DNA of 64,000 nucleotides, from assembly GCA_002786065.1 (NCBI GenBank), contig NHNY01000001.1, positions 310,001 through 374,000 of the forward strand. The letters are read 5' to 3'. The translations under genes and the position numbers were made by a program. The notes beneath the pieces are model-generated. The model had not been told where the DNA came from. It made no database searches and worked only from the letters and a program-made list of their open reading frames with translations. This document shows positions 1 to 11,088 of the stretch, one piece after another. Position 1 is the stretch's first letter, and every line of letters begins with the position of its first letter. This stretch comes from Microcyclospora pomicola (lineage: Eukaryota; Ascomycota; Dothideomycetes; Capnodiales).

Positions 1-2385
1 AGATGGAAGAAAGCGCCACAGGGATTCGATGCCAATCAGCTTGATTGGAGTGTAATGCCCACAGTCATGAGCGGTGGTGACTTTGATCTGAAACTCACCA
101 CCGAGCCCAACAACAACAATCTGCACGCTGGAGTGATTATCGCCGCACTTGGCCTTCGCTACCAGACATATGCTTCCGTGGTTGCTCGTACTTACCTAGT
201 CGACCCGAACAAGACGCAAGAGAGTGTCTACAAGCTGCTCTTGAGTGTGCACGACGCAGTGATGAAAGAGCTGAGAGATGGCGTCTCGGCGAAAGACGTG
301 TACAACAAAGCCCTGTCGCTCATCCGAGCCAAGAAACCAGAGTTGGAGAAGCACTTTGTCAAGTCGGTGGGTGCAGCTATCGGTATCGAGGCCAAGGATG
401 GTACCATGGTCTTGAATGCGAAGAATATGCGCATCCTGAAGGATGGCATGACCTTCGCGGTCACGACTGGATTCTCAGACCTGCAGAACCCGAGCCCTAC
501 AGACAAGAAGAAGGACGCGACATATTCGGTCATGCTGTCAGATACTGTTCGCATCACAGCCAGCGAGGCATTTGTCTTCACTAAAGATGCGCCGAGCGAT
601 GTCGAAGCTACCTCATTCTTTTTCAATGACGATGCCGAGGAAGAGAAGAAAGAGAAGCCGAAGCCGAAGAGGGATCCCAAAGTAGGAGCCGTTGCATCGT
701 CCAATATCACCAAGACGAGACTCAGAGGCCAAGGAGGAACAACAGCGAACGAAGAGAAAGAGGCCGCGCGAAGGACACATCAGAAAGAGCTGCACGAGAA
801 GAAGCAAAAGGACGGAGAGTCCAAATACGGCGAAGGACACGGAAACCTGAATGGTGTCGAGGAGAAGAGGTTCAAACGATTTGAATCATACAAGCGAGAC
901 ACACAATTCCCCACCCGCGTCAAGGACTTGACCGTCATGGTTGATCAGAAGAACAACTCTGTCATTATGCCTATTATGGGTCGGCCAGTTCCCTTCCACA
1001 TCCACACACTCAAGAATGCCACTACGAGCACCGAAGGCGGCTTCTGCTACTTGCGCATCAACTTCCTGTCACCTGGACAAGGCGTGGGCCGGAAAGACGA
1101 CCAGCCATTCGAAGATCCAACAGCACAATTCATCCGGTCGTTGACCTTCCGAAGCAAAGATCAGAACCGAATGGAGGATGTCAAGGACCAGATCACAGAG
1201 ATGAAAAAAGCAGCCGTGCGCAAGGAGCAAGAGAAGAAAGATATGGAAGACGTGGTGGAGCAGGACAAGCTTGTCGAGATCCGCAACCGTCGACCGATCC
1301 GGATGGACAACGTATATATGCGTCCAGCGATGGAAAGCAAGCGTGTTGGTGGTGCGATCGAGATCCATCAAAACGGTCTACGATATCTCCATCTGGGCAA
1401 CCAGAAAATCGACATTCTATTCAGCAACGTCAAGCACCTCTTCTTCCAGCCTTGCATAGGCGAGCTGATTGTCATCATTCACGTCCACCTTCATAACCCG
1501 ATCATCATTGGCAAGAAGAAGACCAAAGATGTGCAGTTCTACCGAGAAGCCACCGAAATGCAGTTCGATGAGACGGGAAACCGAAAACGAAAGCACCGGT
1601 ATGGCGACGAAGAAGAGTTCGAGGCTGAGCAGGAAGAGAAGAGACGTCGTGCTCAACTCGACAAGGAGTTCAAGCTGTTCACCGAGAAGATCGCTGATGC
1701 TGGAAAATCCGAGGGTTGCTCCGTCGATATGCCGTTTCGCGATCTCGGGTTCAATGGTGTACCCAGCCGCAGCTCGGTCACCATTCAACCGACCACCGAC
1801 TGTCTGGTCCAGCTCACGGAACCTCCATTCATGGTCATCACCCTCAACGACATCGAAGTCGTCCATCTCGAGCGCGTGCAATTCGGCCTGAAGAACTTCG
1901 ACATGGTTATCGTGTACAAAGACTTCACCCGCGCGCCCTCGCACATCAACACGATCCCTGTCGAAGCGCTCGACAATGTCAAGGACTGGCTCGATAGCGT
2001 CGACATTCCCTTCACCGAGGGCCCGCTCAACCTCAACTGGGCCACGATCATGAAGACCGTCATCGCCGACCCACACACATTCTTCAAAGAGGGCGGCTGG
2101 TCCTTCCTCAACACCGAGTCCGACTCGGAGGACGACGATGAAGAGGAAGAGGAATCGGCGTTCGAGGTCTCGGACGAGGACCTCGCCAGCGAGGAATCGA
2201 GCGAGGACGAGAGCGAGTTCGACGACGACGCCTCTGCCGACGCCAGCGAGGAGGATCCTAGCGACGACGAAGAGGGCGACGACTGGGACGAGATGGAGAA
2301 GAAGGCGGCGCGCAAAGATCGCGAGGGCGGACTTGACGACGAGGATGAGCGGAAACCGAAGAGCAAGAGCGGCAAGAAGCGGTAG
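1..2385 (+). CDS. SPT16: FACT complex subunit Spt16 (C-terminal part, cut by window start)
   Basis: Histone chaperone subunit of FACT, which with Pob3 reorganises nucleosomes during transcription and replication in the nucleus. The frame is open from base 1, so the first ATG at 55 is internal; 794 residues are visible and roughly the first 230 of a usual protein of about 1,030 are missing. Order seen: end of the catalytically dead aminopeptidase (M24-like) domain, a charged linker with KKEKPKPKRDPK, the Spt16 middle domain, the Rtt106-like tandem PH region (PTTDCLVQLTEPPF onward), and a long Asp/Glu/Ser-rich acidic tail ending in KSKSGKKR. The acidic tail is the histone-binding tail known for the family. 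No intron is needed. Identification is secure from domain order and tail. Confidence 0.95.
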   Translation, partial: RWKKAPQGFDANQLDWSVMPTVMSGGDFDLKLTTEPNNNNLHAGVIIAALGLRYQTYASVVARTYLVDPNKTQESVYKLLLSVHDAVMKELRDGVSAKDVYNKALSLIRAKKPELEKHFVKSVGAAIGIEAKDGTMVLNAKNMRILKDGMTFAVTTGFSDLQNPSPTDKKKDATYSVMLSDTVRITASEAFVFTKDAPSDVEATSFFFNDDAEEEKKEKPKPKRDPKVGAVASSNITKTRLRGQGGTTANEEKEAARRTHQKELHEKKQKDGESKYGEGHGNLNGVEEKRFKRFESYKRDTQFPTRVKDLTVMVDQKNNSVIMPIMGRPVPFHIHTLKNATTSTEGGFCYLRINFLSPGQGVGRKDDQPFEDPTAQFIRSLTFRSKDQNRMEDVKDQITEMKKAAVRKEQEKKDMEDVVEQDKLVEIRNRRPIRMDNVYMRPAMESKRVGGAIEIHQNGLRYLHLGNQKIDILFSNVKHLFFQPCIGELIVIIHVHLHNPIIIGKKKTKDVQFYREATEMQFDETGNRKRKHRYGDEEEFEAEQEEKRRRAQLDKEFKLFTEKIADAGKSEGCSVDMPFRDLGFNGVPSRSSVTIQPTTDCLVQLTEPPFMVITLNDIEVVHLERVQFGLKNFDMVIVYKDFTRAPSHINTIPVEALDNVKDWLDSVDIPFTEGPLNLNWATIMKTVIADPHTFFKEGGWSFLNTESDSEDDDEEEEESAFEVSDEDLASEESSEDESEFDDDASADASEEDPSDDEEGDDWDEMEKKAARKDREGGLDDEDERKPKSKSGKKR

Positions 2386-2955
2386 TGATGTTGGGCGTGT
2401 GGAATTTGTGACCCCGAGTAGCATGAAGTGAGGGTTGCGATTGACCGTAACCTTCTTGTAGCGATTATAGGTTTTCAGGGTGGTAGTTTGGAGACAGAAA
2501 TGAAAAGCATTTCCACTTTCTTTATTGTTCGAGCCATCCTGAAGAGGCGTGATGTCCTACCATCAGACCGACGAAGCTTGCGGGGCCGTGCGCCCTAGCA
2601 CGAGTTGCCACGACGCTCCTGTAAAGTAATCTCGCGTTCTCTTCCACAACACCCATCTCGAACAGGCCGCTGTCAACATTCCATTTGCCCGCAAGCACGG
2701 TGACCTATTCTGCAGACGTGGGTAAGCGAAAGTGCCGGAGCATCCAGCCATGAAAAGCCAGCGCCCGGTTGATAGGGACATCGCCCGCGCGTTCCGCATA
2801 GCTTCTTATCTATGCTTGCTGATAGTATTCCATCGGATAGGTCGCATAGTACAGGTAGGTGGGGCTGCAACACATGTGACCAGTCTGGGCAGCATCGAGA
2901 TGTTGTGTCCTTATGCGTTGTGTTCCTCTCTGTTTAGTGTCTCTCATCTCCAGCA
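2386..2955. other. Intergenic: SPT16 3' end and regulator promoter
   Basis: No convincing gene. Holds the SPT16 3' flank and the upstream region of the Zn2Cys6 gene. Short frames on both strands have no recognisable features. Confidence 0.6.
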
Positions 2956-5022
2956 ATGTCGAGGAATGGCGAGATCGTGCTCAAGACCAAGTCCCGGACT
3001 GGATGCCAAGAATGTAAAGCGAAGCGGCTCAAGTGCGATGAAACAAGACCAGGTTGCAAACAATGCGCCCGGAGACGACGACCTTGCCCGGGGTACAGAA
3101 GGGAATTTCGGTGGTCGACCAAGTATGAGAAGACGCTGCCCGAATGTGTTGCGCCCGACTTGCCTATTGATGATCTGGAGACTCTGACAAGTCTGTTGCT
3201 GCCATCCACACATCAGACGAAGGCCAATGCCGATATCTCACTCCCACCAGTGGCTTCACCCGACAGCCCGCCACTGCAGACATCGTGGGCGGCCGGACCG
3301 AATGCTGTTCACCATGCTCCCCCTGCCGATCTGGACCGTGTGACGACTGATCAACCAGCGCAGCACGATCACGCAGACATACTGGAAGATATGACTCTGT
3401 TTGACACAGCTTCCTTCTCAATCGGTCTGCATGATGGAACACTGTTGGAGTCGTCCGTTGATGTGGACTTGGAGCACTTCGGTAATGAGAGCGCGACAGA
3501 GCTGGGAGGTCGGGCAGACTCCATGGATGGCGTCAACCCCGTTGATGATCCGTTACAATCGCATGCGTGTCCGTCAACAAGCCTGGCTTTACAAACGTAC
3601 AAAAGTCAACTGCCATTACCACGGGCGCTCGTCGACATGTCAACTGTCTTGATTCGATACTGGTTTACCGATGTATGTACTATGTGGTCGGCGTTCGATT
3701 CAGAGATCAACCCCAATCGCCAGCTCGCATACTCTACTTGGTCGACATCCGAACCAGTCAACACTGCGTTGCAATACATGGCCGCAACTTGTCTCGCAGA
3801 CACTTTGCCACATGTGAAGCCCCACGTCCTTGATCTTGCAAATCAGGCGTTGGAGTCTATCGGAAAATGGAAAACGTCTGCAAAGCCGGCAGACGAAAGT
3901 AAGGCTTTGCCTGCTGATCTTCTTCTGGCGATGTTCGCTGTAGGCACAACGCTATGCTGGACAGATACCAAGCAGTTGGGGCTCCAACTGCTGACCGATG
4001 CACGGCAGATCCTAGGCGAGCACGCCGTGCATGCTCGAAGTATGGATAGAGATGGTCGGAGATACCTCGCCCATTTCCAAGCTGCTCTCGTGTATTGGGA
4101 GATGCTTGCAAAAGCAATCGGCGACGTGGTCCCGAGCATGCCGTCGAGTCAAAAGCGTTCCGGAAAAGCTGCTTCAGCGTCGACTCGACCACATTCAGAA
4201 GGTCTACTCCCTCAACCACCCGATGGCAATGACAATACGCCCCACCCATGGACAGGCATTTCAACAAACATTCACGAAGTGTTTGGCACGGTCTTGGAGC
4301 TCTGTCGGCGAGCGCGGCTACGGACGTTGAATCGTAGTGGCAAGAGCATGAACGCGAAAACGCTGCGAGAAGCTCTCGATGACATCGAGCAGAGTCAAGT
4401 CCTTGCTGCCGAGCTAAACGACCTTGTGTTCGTTGCAGATCTTGGTACGTCTGAACGCGAGCATGATTCACCACCTCACGAGACCGGAGATGAAAAGACG
4501 CCGATCCAACACTTCGTCGACATCGCGGAGGCATACCGCTTAGCTGCATTGGTACAGCTATATCTAACCTTTCCCGAGGACATTGAACCACCTCAGCAAC
4601 GTCTTTGCTGCGACGAGGGTGAAGCTGAAGTAGCAGTGACGCTCGCCTTGGAATTGGTGGATGTGCTGAACAGAATTCCGGTGACGAGTGGGACAAGATG
4701 TATACAACCACTGCTTTTCGTATCGGCGGCGGCTGGCTTGAAGTACAGCCCACTGGCCGACTCCAGCATGGGCTCGGATCCTGGTGGCTTTTTCCAAAGT
4801 ATGCCTCAGCTCACAAATCGTCATCTAAGCGTAGCTCAAGCGAGAAAGTCGGTACTGAATCGTTTGAGTGTGCTTCAAGGGAGCCTGCCACGACGGCCAA
4901 TCGTTGTAGCGATGAAGTTGGCCAAGGCTGTATGGGAAGATCACGATTGCGGCATTGCGGGCATCGGCGAGCATTGGATGGACACCATGGCCCGTACTGG
5001 GCACTGGACATTGTTTGGGTAA
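2956..5022 (+). CDS. Zn(II)2Cys6 transcription factor
   Basis: Intronless 688-residue nuclear DNA-binding regulator. The binuclear zinc cluster is complete: Cys 17, 20, 27, 34, 37 and 44 in CX2CX6CX6CX2CX6C spacing, followed by a basic linker. The rest of the protein (from about residue 220, LIRYWFTDVCTMWSAF) has the helical look of the fungal-specific transcription factor domain 2 family (Fungal_trans_2). The ATG at 2956 is the first in frame and precedes the zinc cluster by 16 residues, as usual. The target genes cannot be deduced: its neighbours are SPT16 and CoA synthesis, not a biosynthetic cluster. Family call is sure; specific function unknown. Confidence 0.9.
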   Translation: MSRNGEIVLKTKSRTGCQECKAKRLKCDETRPGCKQCARRRRPCPGYRREFRWSTKYEKTLPECVAPDLPIDDLETLTSLLLPSTHQTKANADISLPPVASPDSPPLQTSWAAGPNAVHHAPPADLDRVTTDQPAQHDHADILEDMTLFDTASFSIGLHDGTLLESSVDVDLEHFGNESATELGGRADSMDGVNPVDDPLQSHACPSTSLALQTYKSQLPLPRALVDMSTVLIRYWFTDVCTMWSAFDSEINPNRQLAYSTWSTSEPVNTALQYMAATCLADTLPHVKPHVLDLANQALESIGKWKTSAKPADESKALPADLLLAMFAVGTTLCWTDTKQLGLQLLTDARQILGEHAVHARSMDRDGRRYLAHFQAALVYWEMLAKAIGDVVPSMPSSQKRSGKAASASTRPHSEGLLPQPPDGNDNTPHPWTGISTNIHEVFGTVLELCRRARLRTLNRSGKSMNAKTLREALDDIEQSQVLAAELNDLVFVADLGTSEREHDSPPHETGDEKTPIQHFVDIAEAYRLAALVQLYLTFPEDIEPPQQRLCCDEGEAEVAVTLALELVDVLNRIPVTSGTRCIQPLLFVSAAAGLKYSPLADSSMGSDPGGFFQSMPQLTNRHLSVAQARKSVLNRLSVLQGSLPRRPIVVAMKLAKAVWEDHDCGIAGIGEHWMDTMARTGHWTLFG

Positions 5023-5742
5023 AGTTGATCGTCGATGTTCGTGCCTCAATCGACATTTTGTCGGGTTCGGTCAGTATCCCAATAGATCATCCCCTGCGGG
5101 CCCAGATGAATGTGTGTAGATAGCATGTCTAGCGGGATCATAAGCATGCTGTGTGCCAACAGTGCCCATACCCGTACGCTGAATCCATGTATGTCCATAT
5201 CACACTGTCGTCTGCTGCATGTGTCGTGAGCTGCAAGCCACGTGCAACGCGTGCGGCCGCTCACTCCAACGTCCACACAATCTTGCTTCCACCTCACTTT
5301 TGCTTCACTTCTCACCCACAGCTCGTCAACGACGTAATACAATCTCAACAGTTGACCATTCCTGATGTGCCAAACCAAAATGGCACCATTCCACCTCACT
5401 GTAAGCGAGGGACGCGATCCCGGATGTCCGTGGATGACCAGCTTGAGGCGTCAGGCCGTGACGACGAAGTTGCTGTATATCACAGCACACGATGAAACCC
5501 AGCCGTCGAAGCACTCCTCCATCATTATAATTCGATAGAAATGAGGAGAACCGACCTGCACATCGGCGATTCGGGTCTTTTGTTGCACCTATCGTTGTGT
5601 ATATATCCGCCGTGGATGCAGTGATCTAAATCGTGTATCTCACATCTCAGCGGATCGCTGAAGCCATCAAGTTCGGCAGACCAGAAAGAGGGTATACAGA
5701 ACAGTACAGCTTATAGTCTTCAACACTCCAGGCATCACGCAT
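5023..5742. other. Intergenic: promoter region of CAB2
   Basis: No gene seen. A TATA-like stretch (gtgtatatatccgcc) lies near 5596, about 145 bases before the CAB2 ATG; its use as a promoter element is inference. Confidence 0.5.
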
Positions 5743-6765
5743 ATGGCGACGACGGTGAATGGCAATGTCGCCTCGACTGACTACTTTGCCACAAACCCCA
5801 GGCCAGCCACGTTGGACAAGCATAGTGCGCTCGCCCGAGCGTTCATCAACCATCATGCACAGGAGAATCGGCGGGTAGCACTGGTCACATCTGGAGGCAC
5901 GACAGTTCCTCTAGAGAACCAGACGGTGCGTTTCATTGACAACTTCTCTGCCGGCACGCGTGGTGCCACATCCGCCGAGTACTTTCTGGAAGCTGGATAT
6001 GCAGTCATCTTCCTGCATCGCCAGTTCTCGCTGCTGCCATACTCGCGGCACTACTCGCACAGCACGAACTGCTTCCTGGATTTCATGACATACGATGCAA
6101 ACGGCGCTGTTGTGGTCGAGGATGAATACCAGCAGCAGATGGCCGCCGTGCTGCAACGCTACAAAGATGCCAAGCAGAAAAACGCACTTCTGTTGCTCAA
6201 CTTCACCTCGGTCAACGAGTATCTATGGAATCTACGCGAGATCGCCGTGCAGATGCAACCACTCGGAGCTGATGGTCTGTTCTACCTGGCCGCCGCAGTC
6301 TCTGATTTCTTTGTCCCTGCATCACGCATGGCGGAGCACAAGATCCAATCCTCACAGGACTTCGTCGCGATCGACACGGCCTCGTCACAAGCTCCCGCCG
6401 CACGCATGGAGAGTGGGAAGCTGGTCATCGATCTCGATCCTGTGCCGAAATTCTTGAAGGTACTGGTCGATCAATGGGCACCACGCAGCATGATTATCAG
6501 TTTCAAGCTGGAGACCGACCCAGCGCTGCTCGCGAAGAAGGCCAGGCACGCGCTTGAGACTTACGCACACCACCTCGTGATTGGCAACATGCTCAACACT
6601 CGTAAGTGGGAAGTGCTATTCGTAACAGCAACGGGTGGCGAGAGATGGATTCGTGTAGACGCTGAGGGAGGCGAGCCCGCAGTGGAGATTGAATCGTTGA
6701 TCGTGCCGGAGGTGGCGAGGATGCATTCGACGCTGATAGCGAATGGAGTGGCCGGAAAGGTCTGA
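5743..6765 (+). CDS. CAB2: Phosphopantothenate--cysteine ligase
   Basis: Joins 4'-phosphopantothenate to cysteine, the second step of cytosolic coenzyme A synthesis; the eukaryotic enzyme is separate from the decarboxylase. Single exon, 340 residues, normal for the family. The N-terminal region carries the nucleotide-binding signature around residues 47-75 (VALVTSGGTTVPLE, then RFIDNFSAGTRG), typical of CoaB/PPCS proteins, and YLAAAVSDFFVP in the middle matches the conserved AAV(S/A)DF motif. The C-terminal half has KLVIDLDPVPKFL and SFKLETD, also family hallmarks. ATG at 5743 is the first in frame. Strong call. Confidence 0.95.
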   Translation: MATTVNGNVASTDYFATNPRPATLDKHSALARAFINHHAQENRRVALVTSGGTTVPLENQTVRFIDNFSAGTRGATSAEYFLEAGYAVIFLHRQFSLLPYSRHYSHSTNCFLDFMTYDANGAVVVEDEYQQQMAAVLQRYKDAKQKNALLLLNFTSVNEYLWNLREIAVQMQPLGADGLFYLAAAVSDFFVPASRMAEHKIQSSQDFVAIDTASSQAPAARMESGKLVIDLDPVPKFLKVLVDQWAPRSMIISFKLETDPALLAKKARHALETYAHHLVIGNMLNTRKWEVLFVTATGGERWIRVDAEGGEPAVEIESLIVPEVARMHSTLIANGVAGKV

Positions 6766-8499
6766 ATGTGGACCGAGACAAAGACCTTCGTCAGTTCAAG
6801 GCGTGATGACAATAGAGCAACGCCAGTAGCAACGCAGTATTGGCATTGCACCAGGACGCCCATATGACAGCACTCCTGTCTCTATTCAACGCGGAGACAG
6901 CGCTTCGGGTTGATCTCCACGCAGCGCGAAATAGACAAAGGTTACCGCGCAAAGAATTGATCAAGCCTTGGCTCTACCCATCTCACCATTGCGTTGTAGC
7001 AATTCCTGATGACCGACCTTCGATGTGGTTGTGCTCGCTCTCGCCATTTTCCCATTGCAACTCCTTCTCGTCGAAGGAATGCAAGGACGTGTCTCAGCTC
7101 GTAGTGAGACATATGTATAGAATCGGTGATAACGATGAACGGCCTCTAATTACCTGGGGTACTTATAGTGGCGGGATGGCAGACTCGCCATCTTCACAGC
7201 AGCTGGGCATGAAGCGTATCTTGATGCTGAACGAGGACGACTGAGGCCACTCATCCTTTCAAGAGGGTGAAGACAATACGTGAAGCTGAACCCAGTCAGT
7301 GTGGACTTGATAGATGACCGTCATCTAGAAGGGAACAGCAGCGGTACATGAATGTGACGGTGGTATAACTATAACCCGCGATGCAGCTCTTCCGTATGAC
7401 GATTGGTGGGAGGCAGGCAGGTCCAGCATCCCGCCACGCGCGACACCCACACCAACCACTATACGCGTGATGCTACATAAAGACCCAGGCGGACCCAGGA
7501 ATGATGAGATGCCCGCGAGCGACCGACCATTGCGACCTCACCTCTTCTACTGCTTCTTCTCTTTCTTCTCCCACATCCATCGCTCGTCTCCGCACATCTT
7601 GTCGTTCATCGACCATGCCTCATGCTGGCCGATATCATGATCCCGCCGTTCTACAGCACCGTACCCCGGGTTTCTTGGGCGTCGGTGGGTGAGATGGGCG
7701 CACGAGTCGGCGACGCTTCCGCATACTGTGCGCTGGCAGCCCAGTCCAGCAATCAGACCAGCACGATTGTTGGTCGGTCTGCCCTGCACGCAATGAACGG
7801 GCGATGAGCAAACACATTGCAAGACGAGACGGTCCGTTAATGCTTGCTACATCATCGGCCTAGAAATGCTGTCAGGTTAGCCGTCGCCGTCGACGTACGT
7901 CAGTTTCGCGTGCAAAGCCCGGCCGGAGCTCCCTTACACATCAACTCCACAAACATCTACATTCCCAACATCACCTCGCCGTAATGACGACAAGAATACT
8001 ACCCCTGGGCTAGACAACTAAAGACAAACGGCAATGCCTGTATTCAGTCGTCTAACCCGTCAGCCGCGTCGCCAATAATCCGTCGCGGATCCTGAGAGCT
8101 GGTCCGTGGTGCCTGAACCAGCCACCGCACATTGGAACTTCACCGACGCTCCAGCCTCACATTTCTTTCTACCCATTGTCGTGCGCGCGCTACAACAACC
8201 TCACTTCCCCTGCCACAACGTTCTTCTCACGATCCCGGGAAGAAATCATGGATTTGTCTCATCCTCGCTTTCTCCCAACTCAGTGTCCTTGCTTGCGTCC
8301 TTGCGCGCTATTGAAACATCTGCTTTAACAGAGCGACAAGCTCAAGTTCCCGCTTCCGACTCACAGCTACTACTACTCGCGTGCGCCGACGTCGACACAT
8401 CGTCACCACCCTTCCCGTCCACCACCACCGCCGTCGCCCGAGCCATTGGCCTCGCGCAACAACCTCACCGCCGTCGCCGGTGTGCTCACCACGCCGTGA
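6766..8499. other. Long intergenic region, no supported gene
   Basis: About 1.7 kb with only weak frames. The best, a plus frame at 6840-7244, has no ATG until 6864 and no family features. From about 8110 the sequence is pyrimidine-rich (TC/CC tracts), which suits a long 5' leader for the downstream gene. No tRNA or repeat was recognised. Confidence 0.5.
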
Positions 8500-8538
8500 C
8501 GGCAGCATCCACCCATCTTCGCTTCTGCAACAGCAAAC

Positions 8539-11088
8539 GTGTCACGCCCCCAGCCTGACCGCTCTAACGACCGAGACGATACCCACGACCGGTATACGAC
8601 ATCCTTAGCGCAGCAACTTCGTCCAGAGCAGGTCTCGGCATTTTATCGCTCCCATTTACGCGACTACTCTCGTCCGTCGAGTTCTTCCGGCAGCAATAAC
8701 ACTTTACGTCGCACGCCGAGATTCGACGAGCCACGCCCGTCACGTTTACGTGCGACCTCGCTCGATTCGCCTCGTCGCAGAGACTCAGTCTCCCCGCAGC
8801 CCGAAGCAACAGAGCCCGATCCGTCTCCTAAGCGGCAGCAGTCTCCTCCACGCGCCCATCATCGTCGCGCGACCAGTGCCTTTTACGCCTCTCACGCACC
8901 TCATCCGGCGCTTCGAATCTCCAAGCGCACTCATTCTGCGATCCTCTTTGCTGTAGAGGAGGCAATTCGCAAGCCGCACCCTTTCACCCCAGATTTGGAG
9001 GAAGAAGAAGCAGAGATGGCCTCGCTCAATAGTGGAGCTAGTGGTGGAGGTTCGCGTGCTGGCGGTCCGGTGCCCGTCTCATCGGGCGCCCCGCTACGCA
9101 CACCGAGAGACATCATGAGAGATCGCACAGCTCGTGATGCGAAGAGACAAGAGGAGCAGAAAGCTGAAGAGCAAAGACGGCTGGCTGAGGAGAGGAAACG
9201 CAGTGCAGAAAGAAGACTTGCGACAGTGCCTGGTGCAGCACCACGGTTCAGTCAATCATCCTCTCAGTACACTCCCGATCTATCCACTCCGCAGGGAACT
9301 TTTGATGTGCCTGACCGGAGAGCTAGTCGGAACAGTGGAGGCGTAGCTGGATCTGATGTGTTGGGCGAGCCTGTTGGACGTGGACAAGAGTTCTCTTCCA
9401 GTCGGACGAGAGGACCGACCGTGAGTCAGGCAGATCAACCACGACCAGCACAAGCAGGTGCTGGAGGTGTGCGGCGGACCCAACAGAGTCAGAGCGCGCC
9501 GCGCCAACCACCGTCACAGACAGCTACAGCGTCAGGTGCTGCCTCAGGCTCTGCGGCACAACCTCAAACACGATCCAACACCTCGACCTTCCCACACGCA
9601 TTCGAGAGGTGGGAGACATTGTCGTCACATTGGGAAGGTCTCACTTCATATTGGCTGCACAAGCTCGAGCAAAACACCGAAGAAATACGGAACACTGTGC
9701 CAAGCGCATCCACGCTGAACCGCCAGATCACTGATCTGTCTGCGGCAGGTGCTAACTTGTTTCACGCTGTGGTCGAGCTACAAAGACTACGCGCCAGCAG
9801 CGAGCGAAAGTTCCAACGCTGGTTCTTCGAAACACGTGCAGATACTGAGAGAACACAGGAGAATCAAGCTAAGCTGGAAAGTGAGCTTCGATTAGAGCGT
9901 AACCAACGAGAAGAGTCTGCGCAAAAACGAGCGGCGGCAGAAGAAGCTGCTCAAGCTGCGAGACGTGAGGTGGTGGAGATGCGGCGCGAGCTCATGATCT
10001 CGAAAGAGGAGGCGCGAAGAGCATGGGAAGAGCTGGGCCGGCGAAACCAAGAATCATTGGAGACTGCGCAAAGTCTCAAGGACGGGAGAATCACGGTGGT
10101 CTCCGGTGTGCAGGTCGTGCCGTATTTCGGTGGGCCAAGTCGAGCGGGAAGCGCTGGCCAACGACCGGCAACTCGTGATGGGCAACAATATTATGCCAGT
10201 GCTGTACCAGCATCTGCAGCTGCTGCGGCTGGGATGCAGACTCCTGGTGATGAGGCAAGATACTACCGAGAACCTTCGCCCACGAACACCGACCCTTTCA
10301 CGGAGACTTCTCGGCAACGCCAGCCGCCGCTTCATCACGAGCCAGGCATGTCGGCTGTGGGAACCAGCTCATACGATCCATACCAGGCAGAACCTGCTAA
10401 AGCGGGTGCAGCAGCTACTCAAGAACAAGTGTCTGCGTCCAGAGGAGGCCAACGTTCACAACCTGCATCGTCTGGCTCAAGTGGTGCAGGCCGTGCAACG
10501 AACATTGATCCACGCACTATATCGCCGTCTCAAGACCCAACGCAGTTCTACAGACATGCTCCGGGCAGCACCAACCTGTATATGCCTCAGCAATCCGAGC
10601 AGGACACCATGGCAGGTAGTGAGGTCACACCTCGGCGTCGGCAAGATGTACACTCCGATGCCAGCTACGTTGACTCTGCCAGCGAAGGTACAGAATACGC
10701 CGGCGACCCACCAGAAACTTCGCACCCTCAAGAGCAAGCCGCGCCATTCATTTCGCAACGTCCAGCCCATTCCAGCGAGAGCGACGACTTCGAAGGTGAA
10801 GCCATCCGCCATAAGCATGACGAACGGACGCAACAATACCGCTCCTCTCCCTCGCACCTAATGCCTGAGGCTCCCTCGGTCCCTGCGACTGCCGCTCAAG
10901 CCATGGCAACATTCACCCCAACGAGCAGTGGGGGCCCGGAAAGCTCTGCCACTGCCGCTCCGGACTACGAAGGCCAAGGCTACGGCGATTGGGATTCCGC
11001 TATGTTGACCCGACATCACCATCCCACGCGGTTGAGCGACGTGCTCGAGGAGGAAGAAGAGCGGAGCTCGCGTAGGACGCAAGAGTGA
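8539..11088 (+). CDS. Large disordered coiled-coil protein of unknown function; start uncertain
   Basis: I do not recognise a named family. The frame is open from 8500 to 11088 (about 850 residues) but has no ATG before 9016; at 8539 the frame reads GTG TCA CGC. Coding character clearly continues upstream of 9016, including ISKRTHSAILFAVEEAIRK and FTPDLEEEEAE. So the start is either a non-AUG codon near 8539 or an ATG in an upstream exon joined at an acceptor such as the CAG at 8531-8533. The protein is Ser/Pro/Gln-rich and mostly disordered, with one strong coiled coil (about residues 375-510, rich in EEAAQAARREV-type heptads) and an acidic-basic C-terminus. A cytoskeletal or scaffold role is possible but is only inference. 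Confidence 0.75.
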   Translation: MSRPQPDRSNDRDDTHDRYTTSLAQQLRPEQVSAFYRSHLRDYSRPSSSSGSNNTLRRTPRFDEPRPSRLRATSLDSPRRRDSVSPQPEATEPDPSPKRQQSPPRAHHRRATSAFYASHAPHPALRISKRTHSAILFAVEEAIRKPHPFTPDLEEEEAEMASLNSGASGGGSRAGGPVPVSSGAPLRTPRDIMRDRTARDAKRQEEQKAEEQRRLAEERKRSAERRLATVPGAAPRFSQSSSQYTPDLSTPQGTFDVPDRRASRNSGGVAGSDVLGEPVGRGQEFSSSRTRGPTVSQADQPRPAQAGAGGVRRTQQSQSAPRQPPSQTATASGAASGSAAQPQTRSNTSTFPHAFERWETLSSHWEGLTSYWLHKLEQNTEEIRNTVPSASTLNRQITDLSAAGANLFHAVVELQRLRASSERKFQRWFFETRADTERTQENQAKLESELRLERNQREESAQKRAAAEEAAQAARREVVEMRRELMISKEEARRAWEELGRRNQESLETAQSLKDGRITVVSGVQVVPYFGGPSRAGSAGQRPATRDGQQYYASAVPASAAAAAGMQTPGDEARYYREPSPTNTDPFTETSRQRQPPLHHEPGMSAVGTSSYDPYQAEPAKAGAAATQEQVSASRGGQRSQPASSGSSGAGRATNIDPRTISPSQDPTQFYRHAPGSTNLYMPQQSEQDTMAGSEVTPRRRQDVHSDASYVDSASEGTEYAGDPPETSHPQEQAAPFISQRPAHSSESDDFEGEAIRHKHDERTQQYRSSPSHLMPEAPSVPATAAQAMATFTPTSSGGPESSATAAPDYEGQGYGDWDSAMLTRHHHPTRLSDVLEEEEERSSRRTQE

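Noticed and set aside
1417-2424. 335-codon frame antisense to SPT16
   Set aside because: Reverse of the acidic tail; Val/Leu-rich low complexity and no motif.
2956-6765. Secondary-metabolite cluster around the Zn2Cys6 regulator
   Set aside because: Neighbours are SPT16 and CoA synthesis; no synthase, oxygenase or transporter genes lie nearby.
6864-7244. 127-codon plus-strand frame
   Set aside because: No recognisable features, poor codon pattern, follows directly on CAB2 as 3' flank.
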